The notes under the pieces are model-generated. The model had not been told where the DNA came from, did not search any database, and saw only the letters and a program-made list of their open reading frames with translations. A program made the translations under genes and the position numbers. A stretch of 64,000 nucleotides of DNA from Gordoniibacillus chartarius (GTDB lineage: Bacteria; Bacillota; Bacilli; Paenibacillales; NBRC-103111). Below, in pieces: positions 63,792 to 64,000 of the stretch. The stretch spans positions 62,001 to 126,000 of the forward strand of contig NZ_JBHLWN010000105.1 of the NCBI RefSeq assembly GCF_042432825.1. Direction: 5' to 3'. The first letter of the stretch is position 1, and each line of letters opens with the position of its first letter.

Positions 63792-63925
63792 TAGCGGGAA
63801 AAGCTCCGCCTAATTCACCGGCAAACTGCCAAAACAGCGAAGCTGCCTAAAATTAGATGGAGCTTTTCCGCCAAGATGACGCAAATCGGCAAAACGCCGC
63901 GAATTAGAGGTATATTTTCCCGCTA
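63792..63925. repeat. Short intergenic repeat family, three copies
   Basis: A roughly 24-base unit of the form AATTAG-N5-6-ATTTTCCCGCTA occurs inverted at 63792-63815 and direct at 63851-63872 and 63902-63925, with imperfect matches. The spacers are also related (GCAAACTGCCAAAACAGCGA at 63821-63840 and GCAAATCGGCAAAACGCCGC at 63881-63900). This looks like an interspersed palindromic repeat of the genome, not a CRISPR array: units are imperfect and spacers are similar. Confidence 0.55.
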
Positions 63926-64000
63926 GCCGTTTTCAAGTCAAATATGCAATGACGTGCCGTACGAGCTCACAGCAAACATTACGGGTCCCCTATGAAAACC

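Larger units (their letters stand above)
62830..64000. other. Non-coding upstream region of the NRPS locus
   Basis: About 1.2 kb without a credible gene. It is AT-rich from about 62940 to 63530. It contains, moving away from the first gene: overlapping dyads (62955-63020), a 9-bp inverted pair (63060-63123), a minus-strand hairpin with a T-run (63414-63446), a 14-bp palindrome (63502-63515) and an intergenic repeat family (63792-63925). A transcription start for the operon is expected between about 62940 and 63250; weak promoter-like pairs exist on the minus strand (e.g. TTGCAA with TAACAT about 16 bases later near 63150) but none is convincing. Short open frames in both strands lack ribosome binding sites. 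Confidence 0.6.

Noticed and set aside
63792..63925. CRISPR array
   Set aside because: Repeat units are imperfect and in mixed orientation, the spacers resemble one another, and no cas genes are present.

Overview
The window is a Bacillota (Paenibacillus-like) chromosomal segment. The support is strong AGGAGG-type ribosome binding sites, several TTG starts, moderately GC-rich genes, a surfactin-type lipoinitiating condensation domain and tyrocidine-like docking ends. Every gene I can support lies on the minus strand, so the window reads biologically from right to left. Almost all of it is one large non-ribosomal peptide synthetase (NRPS) locus.

Right edge (64000 to about 62820): AT-rich non-coding DNA. 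It holds a 24-bp repeat family, a 14-bp palindrome, a minus-strand terminator-like hairpin and several dyads in front of the first gene. Next come a free-standing adenylation (A) protein with no carrier domain (60648-62816) and SbnA-like and SbnB-like enzymes that make L-2,3-diaminopropionate (Dap) (58654-60612). Four NRPS subunits follow in assembly order: a 6779-residue protein with six modules and an epimerase (38277-58616), a two-module protein with an epimerase (30508-38244), a two-module protein ending in an extra condensation domain (22791-30446), and a four-module protein with a thioesterase (10101-22769).

The synthetase has 14 modules. My eye-derived A-domain codes give: acyl - [Dap-like] - [module 2, dead A domain, probably loaded in trans] - Gly - Orn - X - D-Tyr - X - D-Thr - Pro - Phe - Tyr - Val-like - Ser - X, where X is a code I cannot assign. 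A lipopeptide is expected. The most notable point is that module 2 carries a degenerate A domain while the locus encodes a carrier-less A protein with a code nearly identical to module 1.

Left of the NRPS genes are two full-size ABC exporters (6519-10080). After them come three genes resembling azole/azoline (TOMM) maturation enzymes: an E1-like zinc protein, a divergent YcaO and a SagB-type dehydrogenase (3716-6399), with no precursor peptide visible. A MacA/MacB-like efflux set follows (720-3687), then a secreted protein cut by the window edge. Gene spacing is tight (4-bp overlaps to about 60-bp gaps) except for 119 bp before the TOMM-like genes, where a plausible promoter sits. No tRNA, rRNA, CRISPR array or transposase was seen.
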